The notes under the pieces were generated by a model, which saw nothing but the letters and a program-made list of their open reading frames with translations, searched no databases and was not told the DNA's origin. From contig NZ_CP149941.1 in the NCBI RefSeq assembly GCF_037948395.1, positions 1 through 64,000 on the forward strand: a stretch of DNA of 64,000 nt, given 5' to 3'. The first letter of the stretch is position 1; each line of letters begins with the position of its first letter. Origin of the DNA: Serratia nevei (GTDB taxonomy: Bacteria > Pseudomonadota > Gammaproteobacteria > Enterobacterales > Enterobacteriaceae). The translations under genes and the position numbers were made by a program. Of this stretch, positions 27,930 to 36,156 are shown piece after piece.

Positions 27930-28463
27930 ATGAAACTGAATAAAATCATGCTTGCTGCTGTGTTGTCTTTTGGGGCCCTTTCTGCGGCGCACGCTGCACC
28001 GGGTGGCGGTGGCACTGTGACCTTCAACGGTTCTATCATCGATGCACCATGTTCTATTGCGCCAGGATCCGACAATCAAACTAAAGATTTGGGCCAGGTA
28101 TCAAAAACCCGTCTTTCTCAAAATGGCAACACCGGCTTTTCTACCGCAGTTCCATTTACCATCGAACTGCAAGACTGTGATGTCACCACGATGAAAACCG
28201 TGAGCGTAACCTTTACCGGTGCTCCATCCGCTTATGATGCAACCAAGCTGGGTCTGAATGGCACCGCGAGTGGCGCAAGCATTGCCATCGTTAACGGCAC
28301 TGCCCCAGTTGACTTAGGTGTTGCAACCCAACCACAAAATCTCGTTAACGGCAATAACACACTGGACTTCTCTGCTTACTTGGTTGGTAGCGGTGATGCC
28401 ACTGTCCCTCCTGTTGAAGGTACTTTCAGCAGTGTGGCGACCTTCATGCTGGATTACGTGTAA
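27930..28463 (+). CDS. Major fimbrial subunit (MrpA/FimA type)
   Basis: 177 aa pilin. Signal peptide MKLNKIMLAAVLSFGALSAAHA, then a donor strand-like GGTVTFNGSIIDAPCSIAPGS with the first conserved Cys, the second Cys in IELQDCDV, and the penultimate-Tyr ending ATFMLDYV recognised by the chaperone. It polymerises into the fimbrial shaft by donor-strand exchange. First gene of the operon and followed by a partial terminator, the usual way to make more major than minor subunit. Confidence 0.93.
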   Translation: MKLNKIMLAAVLSFGALSAAHAAPGGGGTVTFNGSIIDAPCSIAPGSDNQTKDLGQVSKTRLSQNGNTGFSTAVPFTIELQDCDVTTMKTVSVTFTGAPSAYDATKLGLNGTASGASIAIVNGTAPVDLGVATQPQNLVNGNNTLDFSAYLVGSGDATVPPVEGTFSSVATFMLDYV

Positions 28464-28484
28464 GTTCTCCGTTTTATCGCTCAT

Positions 28485-28513
28485 AGCCTGCTGTGTCATG
28501 CCGCAGGCTTTTT
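28485..28513 (+). terminator. Intra-operon terminator after the major pilin gene
   Basis: AGCCTGC/GCAGGCT stem followed by five T, 20 bp after the major pilin stop. It probably lets only a fraction of transcripts continue to the assembly genes. Confidence 0.8.
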
Positions 28514-28545
28514 CCAACAATCATGATGATGACGGGAGAGTTTGC

Positions 28546-29097
28546 ATGAATGTGGTTCAATTGGCACGGGTTGTGATGGTTCCTTCCATATTGATTGTTG
28601 GTTCGGTGTTCGCGTTTGGCGCGATGGCTGCACCATCAATGGGGTGGGGGACAATCGCTATGGAAGGAGCCATCGTTGAGACGGCTTGTGCCATTGATGT
28701 GGGCAGTCAGGAGCAAACAATTGATATGGGGGTCGTGCCCATAGGGCAGCTCGTCCGTGAGGGACGCGGAAATACACGCCCTTTTACCATTCAACTTGTG
28801 GATTGTCAGTTATCAGCCCCCACGCCTGCTGCACCCGAGTGGCATTATTTTCAAGTCACTTTTGATGGTCCTGCAGACCAAGGCATGTTTGCGGTTAATG
28901 GTGAGAGTCGAGGGGTTGCTTTGCGCATTACCGACAGTCGAGGCAACGTGGCTAGGCCCGGTGACAGGATGCCCCCCGGCAATATCGTGCCGGGAAGTAT
29001 GGGGTTGAATTACTTTCTGGATGTTGTGGGTAACCATGAGGTCCTGCGTGCCGGTGCATATCAGTCCACCGTGCGGTTCAAGTTGAATTATTACTAA
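28546..29097 (+). CDS. Minor fimbrial subunit (MrpB-like)
   Basis: 183 aa from ATG 28546 (GGGAG upstream; the longer open frame overlaps the previous gene and is not used). Hydrophobic signal segment to AFGAMAAP, pilin Cys pair (ETACAID, QLVDCQLS) and C-terminal TVRFKLNYY with the chaperone-binding aromatic. Position after the major pilin and before the usher matches MrpB, an accessory or terminating subunit. Confidence 0.85.
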   Translation: MNVVQLARVVMVPSILIVGSVFAFGAMAAPSMGWGTIAMEGAIVETACAIDVGSQEQTIDMGVVPIGQLVREGRGNTRPFTIQLVDCQLSAPTPAAPEWHYFQVTFDGPADQGMFAVNGESRGVALRITDSRGNVARPGDRMPPGNIVPGSMGLNYFLDVVGNHEVLRAGAYQSTVRFKLNYY

Positions 29098-29109
29098 AGG
29101 GCCTCGGTC

Positions 29110-31686
29110 ATGGCATCGCATTTTTCTGGCTACGTTATTCCAGCCTTTCGGGGGGTTGGTCTGAGTGTTTCGTTGATGGCAATCGCTATCTCCTCTGCAC
29201 TTGGCCAAGACATTCAGTTCAATACTGACATCTTGGATGTTAAAGATCGCGCCAATATCGATCTGAGCCAATTTGCCCAGCGTGGATATATTATGCCGGG
29301 TACGTATTCCCTGCAGCTTTTGCTGAATCGGCAATCCCTGTCTGAAGTCGAGGTCACGTTCAGAGCGCTTCCTGATGACCCCAAAAGCAGCGTTGCCTGC
29401 CTGACCCCTTCCATCGTTTCCTTATTTGGTCTCAAGCCTGGAGTGGCTGACAAATTGGTATGGATGGATAAGGGAGCTTGTTTGGATACCAATAGTTTAG
29501 ATGGAATTGGAGTACATGGCGATCTCGCTACTTCCACACTGAACATCAGTATACCTCAAGCTTATTTGGAATATAGCAGTCCAGATTGGGATCCGCCGTC
29601 GCGTTGGGATGAGGGGATCCCAGGGGTATTGCTTGATTACAATGTGAATGCACAGAGTCATCGGCAGCAAACGTCGGGAACTCAGGGTTACAACGTGAGT
29701 GGCAACGGCACGGCCGGAGCTAACCTGGGGGCATGGCGCCTGCGGGCGGACTGGCAAGGTCGTTTGGATCATCAGACGGGAAGTGGTGAGCCCACTGCAA
29801 GAAATTGGGACTGGAGTCGTTACTACGCATATCGCGCTATTTCTCGCCTTAAAGCTAAAGTGACAGTCGGTGAGGATTTCCTCAATTCGGATATTTATGA
29901 CAGTTTCCGTTATACCGGCATTAGCCTGGTTACTGATGACAATATGTTGCCACCTAACCTGCGGGGATATGCCCCGGAAGTCAGTGGGATGGCAAAGACG
30001 AATGCCCGAGTGACTATCAGTCAGCAAGGACGTGTCCTGTATGAAACCCAGGTAGCTGCAGGGCCTTTCCGTATTCAAGATTTGAGTAGTGCAGTGTCGG
30101 GGATGCTGGATGTACGTGTAGAAGAGCAGGATGGAACGGTTCAAACGTTCCGAGTAGACACGGCAAGCATCCCTTACCTTACGAGACCAGGGCAGATACG
30201 TTATAAGCTGGCCAGCGGCAAACCTACCAACATAGGTCATCAAACTGACGGACAGTTTTTCACGAGCGGTGAAGCATCTTGGGGGATTAGCAATGGCTGG
30301 TCTCTGTATGGTGGCGGAATTGTGGGGGGAGATTATAACGCCCTGTCGCTTGGGGTTGGCCGTGATTTACTTGCGTTGGGGGCCCTCTCCTTTGACGTTA
30401 CCCAATCGCGAGCTCAATTGCCTGGTGAAGATGTGCGTACCGGGGGGTCCTACCGGCTCAATTACTCCAAACGCTTTGAAGAGTTCGACAGCCAGGTCAC
30501 CTTTGCCGGCTATCGTTTCTCCGAACGCGACTACATGACGATGGGGGAGTACCTGAATGCTCGCCGCGGCAACAGTGATGTCGGTAGCAATAAGGAAATG
30601 TATACCGTCTCGTTCAACCAGCAGTTTACTTCTATCGGACTTGGGGCGTATCTGAATTATTACCATCAGACCTACTGGGATAAACCGGCTAACGATCGAT
30701 ACAACCTGCAGCTGGCGAAAGCGTTTGACTTCGGTTCGTTCAAGAATGTGAGCGTGTCTATGACGGCGTACCGGAACCAGTACAACAACACCAACGATGA
30801 TGGGGTATATCTGTCCTTGTCGATGCCGTGGGGCAACAGTGCGTCACTCAGTTACAGCAGCTCCTTTGCGAAAGGAGACAACCGCCAGAGTGCCGGTTAC
30901 TACGATCGACTCAATGACCGGGACTCGTACCAGATCACTGCAGGGGCAACAAATGGCGGAGGCGATGTCAGTGGTTTTTACACGCACCTAGGCGATATGG
31001 CGCAAGTCAATGCAAATGCCAGCTATCGTGAAGGCAAATACTCATCGGTGGGTATGGCCCTGCAGGGGGGGGCAACGGTGACGGCGAAAGGCGGGGCGCT
31101 GCACCGTACCGGCACGATGGGCGGAACACGACTGTTGCTGGATACGGACGGTGTGGCTGATGTGCCGGTACGTGGGTACGGTACCGTGATGAACTCAAAT
31201 GCCTTTGGTAAAGCGGTGGTGACCGATGTCAACAGTTATTACCGCAATACTGCCAGCGTTGATTTGGAGTCGCTGGGCGATAACGCGGAAGCAACACGCT
31301 CGGTGGTACAGGCAACGCTGACTGAAGGGGCTATTGGTTATCGCAAGTTTGATGTTATCTCCGGGGCCAAGGCGATGGCAGTGTTGCGTCTGGCGGATGG
31401 GTCGACACCACCGTTTGGCGCGTCGGTACTGAACATGAAAAAACAGGTCACCGGCTTGGTGAGTGATGAAGGGAACGTGTACCTCAGCGGTATCCGACCG
31501 GGAGAAACCATGACGGTAAGCTGGAACGGTGCCGAACAATGTCAGATCCGTCTGCCTGATCCGTTGCCGGGCGGTGCATTGGCAAACCTGCTGCTGCCGT
31601 GTGTGACGGTAGTGGAGACATCTCCTAAAGTGTCCGCTGGCACTGGCAGTCTGCCTGCCTCGAGCCTGGCAAAATCAACCCGATAA
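29110..31686 (+). CDS. Outer-membrane fimbrial usher
   Basis: 858 aa, full usher length. It forms the 24-strand pore in the outer membrane that orders and exports chaperone-subunit complexes. Seen: signal peptide to SALGQD; N-terminal domain IQFNTDILDVKDRANIDLSQFAQRGYIMPGTYSLQL; the usher signature (YRAISRLKAKVTVGEDFLNSDIYDSFRYTGISLVTDDNMLPPNLRGYAPEVSGMA); plug-domain NARVTISQQGRVLYETQVAAGPF; C-terminal domain with GTVMNSNAFGKAVVTDVNSYYRN and the Cys pair ...GAEQCQIRLP/LLPCVTV. Closest in character to MrpC of Proteus MR/P. Confidence 0.95.
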   Translation: MASHFSGYVIPAFRGVGLSVSLMAIAISSALGQDIQFNTDILDVKDRANIDLSQFAQRGYIMPGTYSLQLLLNRQSLSEVEVTFRALPDDPKSSVACLTPSIVSLFGLKPGVADKLVWMDKGACLDTNSLDGIGVHGDLATSTLNISIPQAYLEYSSPDWDPPSRWDEGIPGVLLDYNVNAQSHRQQTSGTQGYNVSGNGTAGANLGAWRLRADWQGRLDHQTGSGEPTARNWDWSRYYAYRAISRLKAKVTVGEDFLNSDIYDSFRYTGISLVTDDNMLPPNLRGYAPEVSGMAKTNARVTISQQGRVLYETQVAAGPFRIQDLSSAVSGMLDVRVEEQDGTVQTFRVDTASIPYLTRPGQIRYKLASGKPTNIGHQTDGQFFTSGEASWGISNGWSLYGGGIVGGDYNALSLGVGRDLLALGALSFDVTQSRAQLPGEDVRTGGSYRLNYSKRFEEFDSQVTFAGYRFSERDYMTMGEYLNARRGNSDVGSNKEMYTVSFNQQFTSIGLGAYLNYYHQTYWDKPANDRYNLQLAKAFDFGSFKNVSVSMTAYRNQYNNTNDDGVYLSLSMPWGNSASLSYSSSFAKGDNRQSAGYYDRLNDRDSYQITAGATNGGGDVSGFYTHLGDMAQVNANASYREGKYSSVGMALQGGATVTAKGGALHRTGTMGGTRLLLDTDGVADVPVRGYGTVMNSNAFGKAVVTDVNSYYRNTASVDLESLGDNAEATRSVVQATLTEGAIGYRKFDVISGAKAMAVLRLADGSTPPFGASVLNMKKQVTGLVSDEGNVYLSGIRPGETMTVSWNGAEQCQIRLPDPLPGGALANLLLPCVTVVETSPKVSAGTGSLPASSLAKSTR

Positions 31687-31703
31687 TGGATGAGTGACGC
31701 GCA

Positions 31704-32459
31704 ATGAAATTGAATACCGTAATGACCACCATGGTGGCCGGATTAGCCTGTGTGCTGGCGAGTCCATCCTGGGCGGCGATCGCCCTGGACAGGACTCGCG
31801 TGATAGTGAACGGGACGGATAAGGCGGTAAGCCTGAACGTCAGCAACCAGAATAAGGAGCTGCCGTATCTGGCTCAGGCCTGGATTGAAGACGCTCAGGG
31901 TAACAAGGTGACATCTCCACTGGTTGTTCTGCCACCGGTACAACGCGTTGAGCCTGGCGAGAAGAGTCAGGTGAAAATTCAGGTACAGCCGGCGGCCGCT
32001 AACCTGTTGGCGCAAGATAGAGAGACGTTGTACTACTTCAATCTGCGTGAAATTCCGCCGAAGAGCGACAAACCAAACACACTGCAGATTGCGTTGCAGA
32101 CACGTATCAAGCTGTTTTACCGGCCGGCCGGTATTGTCCCGACCCGGACAGATATGAATACCCCGTGGCAGGAGAAACTGACCCTGACGCGCCAGGGGGA
32201 TCGTTACATGGTGACCAACCCAACACCGTATTTTGTGACCCTGGTGGACGCCGGTAGTAAGAAGGGGAGTGAGGGCGTTAAAGGGTTTGAACCGCTGATG
32301 ATCCCGCCGAAAGACCAGGCAGAGCTGAAGGTGAGCGCAACTGCTTTGGGGAGCACACCAGTATTGACTTATGTGAATGATTACGGTGGACGCCCAACAT
32401 TGACATTCAACTGCAGCGGTTCGGTGTGTCAGGTTGTGCCGGATAAAAATGCTAAATAA
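31704..32459 (+). CDS. Periplasmic fimbrial chaperone (PapD/MrpD type)
   Basis: 251 aa. Signal peptide to PSWA, then two Ig-like domains. Family marks: ALDRTRVIVNGTDKAVSLNVSNQ (Arg for the subunit carboxylate), YLAQAWIEDAQG, the G1 donor-strand segment LNLRE-like YYFNLREIPPK, and LQIALQTRIKLFYRPAGI with the conserved Lys. It caps pilins by donating a strand and delivers them to the usher. Follows the usher by 17 bp. Confidence 0.94.
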   Translation: MKLNTVMTTMVAGLACVLASPSWAAIALDRTRVIVNGTDKAVSLNVSNQNKELPYLAQAWIEDAQGNKVTSPLVVLPPVQRVEPGEKSQVKIQVQPAAANLLAQDRETLYYFNLREIPPKSDKPNTLQIALQTRIKLFYRPAGIVPTRTDMNTPWQEKLTLTRQGDRYMVTNPTPYFVTLVDAGSKKGSEGVKGFEPLMIPPKDQAELKVSATALGSTPVLTYVNDYGGRPTLTFNCSGSVCQVVPDKNAK

Positions 32460-32511
32460 ACCCTGCTCCTGCATTGGATGAATATGCTGGGACTGAGCCA
32501 GGAGAAGAGAC

Positions 32512-33144
32512 ATGATGCACAAGAACAAACAGGTATCACCCGAAAACCATCAGACCAGAATGGTGGGCCCCGTCTGGCCATTGTCGGTACTGGCGGGGGT
32601 ATTGCTACTGCCATTTACTACGCTAGCCGCCGATACCGATGTGATTGATGGTAATTATGGGGTACTGCATGTGCATGGTGCCTTGACGGAAAGTGCCTGT
32701 CGGTTGGACATGACCTCGGCCTATCAGGCGGTGTCACTGGGAGATACGGGAACTGGTCGCCTGCAGAATGTGGGGGATCAGGGTACGCCGGTGGCTGTGC
32801 ACTTGAAGCTGAAAGACTGTTTACGTCTGTCCTCCAGTAGCCTTGATAATAACTCTGGCAATATGCGCTGGAGCTCGAGTCAGCCCGCCATCACGATGTC
32901 ATTCCTCGCGCCGCAGGACACTCATGACCCGAGACTGATCCGGGCGAACGGTGTCTCAGGGATGGGAATATTGTTGAGTGATAGCCATATGCGTCCGGTG
33001 CGATTGGGCAGCCGAGACATTCCGGTCCTGGTAACCCCAGGTCAGGATATCCTGACCTACTATGTGTCACCGGTACGTACTCAAGCACCATTGCAACCGG
33101 GTTCTTACTGGGCGAATGTCGACTTTCGGCTGAGTTATGACTGA
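32512..33144 (+). CDS. Minor fimbrial subunit (MrpE-like)
   Basis: 210 aa. A long charged N-terminus precedes the hydrophobic signal segment (VWPLSVLAGVLLLPFTTLAAD). Pilin features: LHVHGALTESACRLDM and LKLKDCLRL cysteines, ending YWANVDFRLSYD. In MR/P-like systems a protein of this kind is a tip or adaptor component. A start at the second ATG is equally possible. The next gene begins within or just after its stop. Confidence 0.82.
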   Translation: MMHKNKQVSPENHQTRMVGPVWPLSVLAGVLLLPFTTLAADTDVIDGNYGVLHVHGALTESACRLDMTSAYQAVSLGDTGTGRLQNVGDQGTPVAVHLKLKDCLRLSSSSLDNNSGNMRWSSSQPAITMSFLAPQDTHDPRLIRANGVSGMGILLSDSHMRPVRLGSRDIPVLVTPGQDILTYYVSPVRTQAPLQPGSYWANVDFRLSYD

Positions 33145-33154
33145 GGAACGGACA

Positions 33155-33667
33155 ATGAATCTAACGAGAAAAAAATCTCGTCGAGTACTTCCGTTCTTAC
33201 CTCTGTTGCTGAGTCTGTCGAGCGGCAGCGTGGTGGCGGGGACAGCCCAGCAGAACGTAGCGATTACTGTGACGGTGGTAGCTGCGCTGCCCTGTATCTT
33301 CAACAACGGTAACGATGTGACAGTGGATTTTGGTAATGATGTGATCACCACCCAGGTTGATGGCAATAACTATCGCCGCCCGGTGCCGTATAACTTGGTG
33401 TGTACCGGACTGCCCAACAATGCCTTGAAGTTGCAGTTCGATGGCATGGGGGCCGGGTTTGATGCCAGCGTATTAGGGACCAGTAATCCATTGCTTGGGA
33501 TTCGGCTGATGGATGCAAGTGGTACTCAAGTACCCCCAAAAAGTTGGTTGAACTTCTCCTATCCAAACATGCCGGTCATCAGTGCTGTACCGGTAAAACA
33601 GGCTGGTTCTACCCTGACCGGGGGGGCCTTTACGGGGGCAGCCACGTTGTTGGTTGAATATCAATGA
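33155..33667 (+). CDS. Minor fimbrial subunit (MrpF-like)
   Basis: 170 aa from ATG 33155, which follows GAGGAACGGACA; an ATG at 33137 overlaps the previous gene and lacks a ribosome site. Signal segment to SSGSVVAG, single pilin domain with AALPCIFNNGNDVTVDFG and YNLVCTGLP cysteines, ending ATLLVEYQ. Clearly paralogous to the next two genes (shared NNG/GG-x-D-V-x-V-(D/N)-FG block and C-terminal LL(V/L)(E/D)(Y/W)Q), indicating tandem duplication. Confidence 0.85.
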   Translation: MNLTRKKSRRVLPFLPLLLSLSSGSVVAGTAQQNVAITVTVVAALPCIFNNGNDVTVDFGNDVITTQVDGNNYRRPVPYNLVCTGLPNNALKLQFDGMGAGFDASVLGTSNPLLGIRLMDASGTQVPPKSWLNFSYPNMPVISAVPVKQAGSTLTGGAFTGAATLLVEYQ

Positions 33668-33681
33668 GCGGGAGAATATCC

Positions 33682-34173
33682 ATGTTAAGAATGAGTGTGA
33701 TGAGTAGTGTAGCGCTGACTGGGATGCTATTGAGCTTGGGGGCGCACGCAGTGGATGTCAATTTTCGTGGTACGTTGATTGATCCGCCTCCCTGTACCAT
33801 CAATGGGGGAACCGATGTGGATGTCAACTTTGGCTCTACGGTATTAACAACACGGGTTGACGGGGTTAACTACCGAATGGCCGTGCCACTGAATATCGTG
33901 TGTACTGCCCCCCCCTTGAACACGATGCGATTACAATTTGTAGGCACGGGAGCGCCGTTTGATGCCTCGGTACTCAATACCGACAAAACCGATCTGGGAA
34001 TAAAGCTGTACAGCGGTACCGGTACGGCTAATCCAGTGGATGTGAATGCCTGGCTGAACTTTACCTACCCGACATTTCCGGCAATTGAAGCCGTGCTCGT
34101 GAAAAATCCGGGTTCTACATTGACCAGCGGAGTCTTTTCGGCTGCGTCAACCGTGTTGCTGGACTGGCAGTGA
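33682..34173 (+). CDS. Minor fimbrial subunit, tandem paralogue 2
   Basis: 163 aa from ATG 33682 with GGGAGAA upstream; an ATG at 33664 overlaps the previous stop. Signal segment MLRMSVMSSVALTGMLLSLGAHA. PPPCTINGGTDVDVNFGS and NIVCTAPP cysteines; ends STVLLDWQ. Middle member of three similar minor pilins, probably stacked as tip adaptors. Confidence 0.85.
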   Translation: MLRMSVMSSVALTGMLLSLGAHAVDVNFRGTLIDPPPCTINGGTDVDVNFGSTVLTTRVDGVNYRMAVPLNIVCTAPPLNTMRLQFVGTGAPFDASVLNTDKTDLGIKLYSGTGTANPVDVNAWLNFTYPTFPAIEAVLVKNPGSTLTSGVFSAASTVLLDWQ

Positions 34174-34190
34174 ATGATGAGGTGGTGGTG

Positions 34191-34670
34191 ATGTCGCGTA
34201 TTTCTATACCGATGATGATGGTTCTCGCTGTTTGTAGCTGTTCAGCGCTGGCAGTTGATGTTCATTTCTCTGGAACATTACAGGAGCCTCCACCTTGTGA
34301 GATCAACAACGGTAACCTGATTGATGTTGATTTTGGCAGCAAGGTGGGTATTGGCCAGGTGAACGGGGTGAACTACAAACAGGGAGTAGCCTACACCATC
34401 ACTTGTGCACCGGGGGCGCCTGCGTGGTCTCTGGGATTATCGTTCAATGGCACGGAAACAGCGTTTGATTCGGCTGCGGTGCAAACGGACAAGAATGGTT
34501 TGGGGATCCGGCTGCTGCACAATGGCATACCGTTCACTATGAACACCCGCTTGCCTATTAATGCAGGGGCACTGCCAATACTGGAGGCGGTGCCGGTAAA
34601 AGATCCTGCGGTGATGTTGACAGACGGGGCATTTGAAGCGACAGCGACGCTGCTGGCGGATTATCAATAG
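34191..34670 (+). CDS. Minor fimbrial subunit, tandem paralogue 3
   Basis: 159 aa from ATG 34191 (GAGGTGGTGGTG upstream); the frame is also open from 34170. Signal segment to CSALAVD; PPPCEINNGNLIDVDFGS and YTITCAPG cysteines; ends ATLLADYQ. Tight packing with its neighbours means a single transcript. Confidence 0.85.
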   Translation: MSRISIPMMMVLAVCSCSALAVDVHFSGTLQEPPPCEINNGNLIDVDFGSKVGIGQVNGVNYKQGVAYTITCAPGAPAWSLGLSFNGTETAFDSAAVQTDKNGLGIRLLHNGIPFTMNTRLPINAGALPILEAVPVKDPAVMLTDGAFEATATLLADYQ

Positions 34671-34676
34671 GAGACG

Positions 34677-35216
34677 ATGATGTCAGGACGAGGAAAGTGC
34701 CGTTGGGTGTCGGTGTTGCTGGGCGGAATGCTCCTGACCTCTACCGCTGGGGCGGCAGACAACATGCGGCTGCATGGGGCGCTGGTATTTGAGGCGTGTG
34801 ATATCCAGACCGGTGACGAGAACCAAGACATTTCGTTGGGAATGACCCCGGACCGTTATTTTTACCTTCACCAGCGCACGCAGGGGAGAGCGGTGAATAT
34901 ACACCTGGTGAACTGTGATACGACGGTCGCGAGTAATGTCACCGCGACCTTTACCGGGACTGAGAGCGCAGCGTTGCCAGGGTTACTTGCTTTTGATGCG
35001 GGCAGTACGGCAGCCGGGGTGGCTGTGGGACTGGAGACACCGGGGGGGCGGTTTTTACCGTTGAACGTCGTGGGTGACAAGGTGCCCCTGAATAACGGGA
35101 CCAACGTCATTACGGTCAGTGCGTATCTGCAAGGGGAACCGGGAGCGTTGGCCAACCAGAGCATCACGCGGGGCGCGTTCGCGGCAACGACGACGTTCCA
35201 ACTGGACTATGACTGA
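34677..35216 (+). CDS. Minor fimbrial subunit (MrpG-like)
   Basis: 179 aa. AGGAG precedes two adjacent ATGs (34677, 34680). Signal segment WVSVLLGGMLLTSTAGAAD; FEACDIQTGDENQDISLGM and HLVNCDTT cysteines; ends TTFQLDYD. It differs from the three paralogues before it and resembles a regular-length accessory pilin. Its stop codon overlaps the ATG of the reverse-transcriptase remnant. Confidence 0.85.
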   Translation: MMSGRGKCRWVSVLLGGMLLTSTAGAADNMRLHGALVFEACDIQTGDENQDISLGMTPDRYFYLHQRTQGRAVNIHLVNCDTTVASNVTATFTGTESAALPGLLAFDAGSTAAGVAVGLETPGGRFLPLNVVGDKVPLNNGTNVITVSAYLQGEPGALANQSITRGAFAATTTFQLDYD

Positions 35217-36156
35217 ATATCGCCTTGGCATTGATACCCCTTGAGTGGATTGGCGGCGGAACTCTGGCAGCAGGCGTATCAGTGGGTATGTCGACAGCGC
35301 CGCTAGGCCCCACTCAACGCGGATATCTGGCATCTGCGCCATCACCGGCCGACAGAGGAAGGTCGGCTGTTACCGATGCGGGTCGTTGGGCGAGGCAGCC
35401 AGTCCCAGGCACAGTGGAGTACCCGGGATGTGTTGGTGCTGAAATGGGTTGCGTCATTACCCGGCACCGGTTGTGCTACCACCTCTAAAGACAGGGTAGC
35501 AGTCGTGGGCCGCTCCTCGCGGTCAACGTCCTGCGGACCGATATGCGGGATTATTACCGGTATATCCGCAAGGTGCAGGTGATGAGTCAGATAGAAAGGT
35601 ACGTTAGCAGCCCGGTTCTACAGCAACTCATTCGGCAGTACCTGCATTACAGCGTGGAGCATGGTGGGGAATTTATCCCCCCCCCCCCGACCAGCGGCAT
35701 TTGCCGGGGGGACACTGAGTCCCCTGATTGGAGCCAGTCTGGTCCATCATGTGGATGCGTATTTTGCTTCGCAAGAGGAGGTGTTTTATGCCCGGAACAT
35801 GGACGACTTTCTGGTATTGGCGCCGACGCGCTGGCGACTGCGGAAATGTATACGTGTTCTTAACACCTTCTGTGCACGGGGCGGTTTTGAACCGCCATCC
35901 GGGTAAGACTCAGTAGGGCCGGGTTGAGAAAGGATTTGACTGGCTAGGCCTGTGGTTTACCCCTGCGGGGGCCACCGTCTCGGCCAGGGCATTAGAGAAA
36001 CATCGTGACCGACGCGCGCGGCTTTATGATCAAGCCGTTTCCAGGGGGCTATCTGAACAAGCGGCCATGGCAAGGGTGCGGACGTATGAGACACGGTGGA
36101 TATTATGGGCAGAGCGTTTGATACAGGTCGTGCCTGAGTCAATGTTATTGCCATGA
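35209..36156 (+). pseudogene. Reverse-transcriptase gene remnant inside the fimbrial operon
   Basis: Pieces of one RT can be read across frames: AAELWQQAYQWVCRQRR, ADIWHLRHHRPTEEGRLLP, DVLVLKWVA, TDMRDYYRYIRK (first catalytic Asp region), YVSSPVLQQLIRQYLHYSVEHGGEF, GGTLSPLIGASLVHHVDAYFA, YARNMDDFLVLAPTRWRLRK (Y-x-DD box, here N-M-D-D), and KTQ-stop-GRVEKGFDWLGLWFTPAGATVSARALEKHRDRR. Lesions: frameshifts near 35245, at the C12 run (35677-35688) and near 35890, plus in-frame stops in at least two places. The ancestral ATG (35209-35211) overlaps the pilin stop and the final TGA (36154-36156) overlaps the adhesin ATG as ATGA, so it was built into the operon. The GxLSP motif points to a retron/group II-like RT and not to the GxxxSQ type of diversity-generating elements. 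Confidence 0.85.

Noticed and set aside
35209..36156. Diversity-generating retroelement around the RT remnant
   Set aside because: The RT has a GGTLSP-type motif, not the (I/V/L)GxxxSQ of that class, and no template/variable repeat pair was seen near the adhesin by eye.
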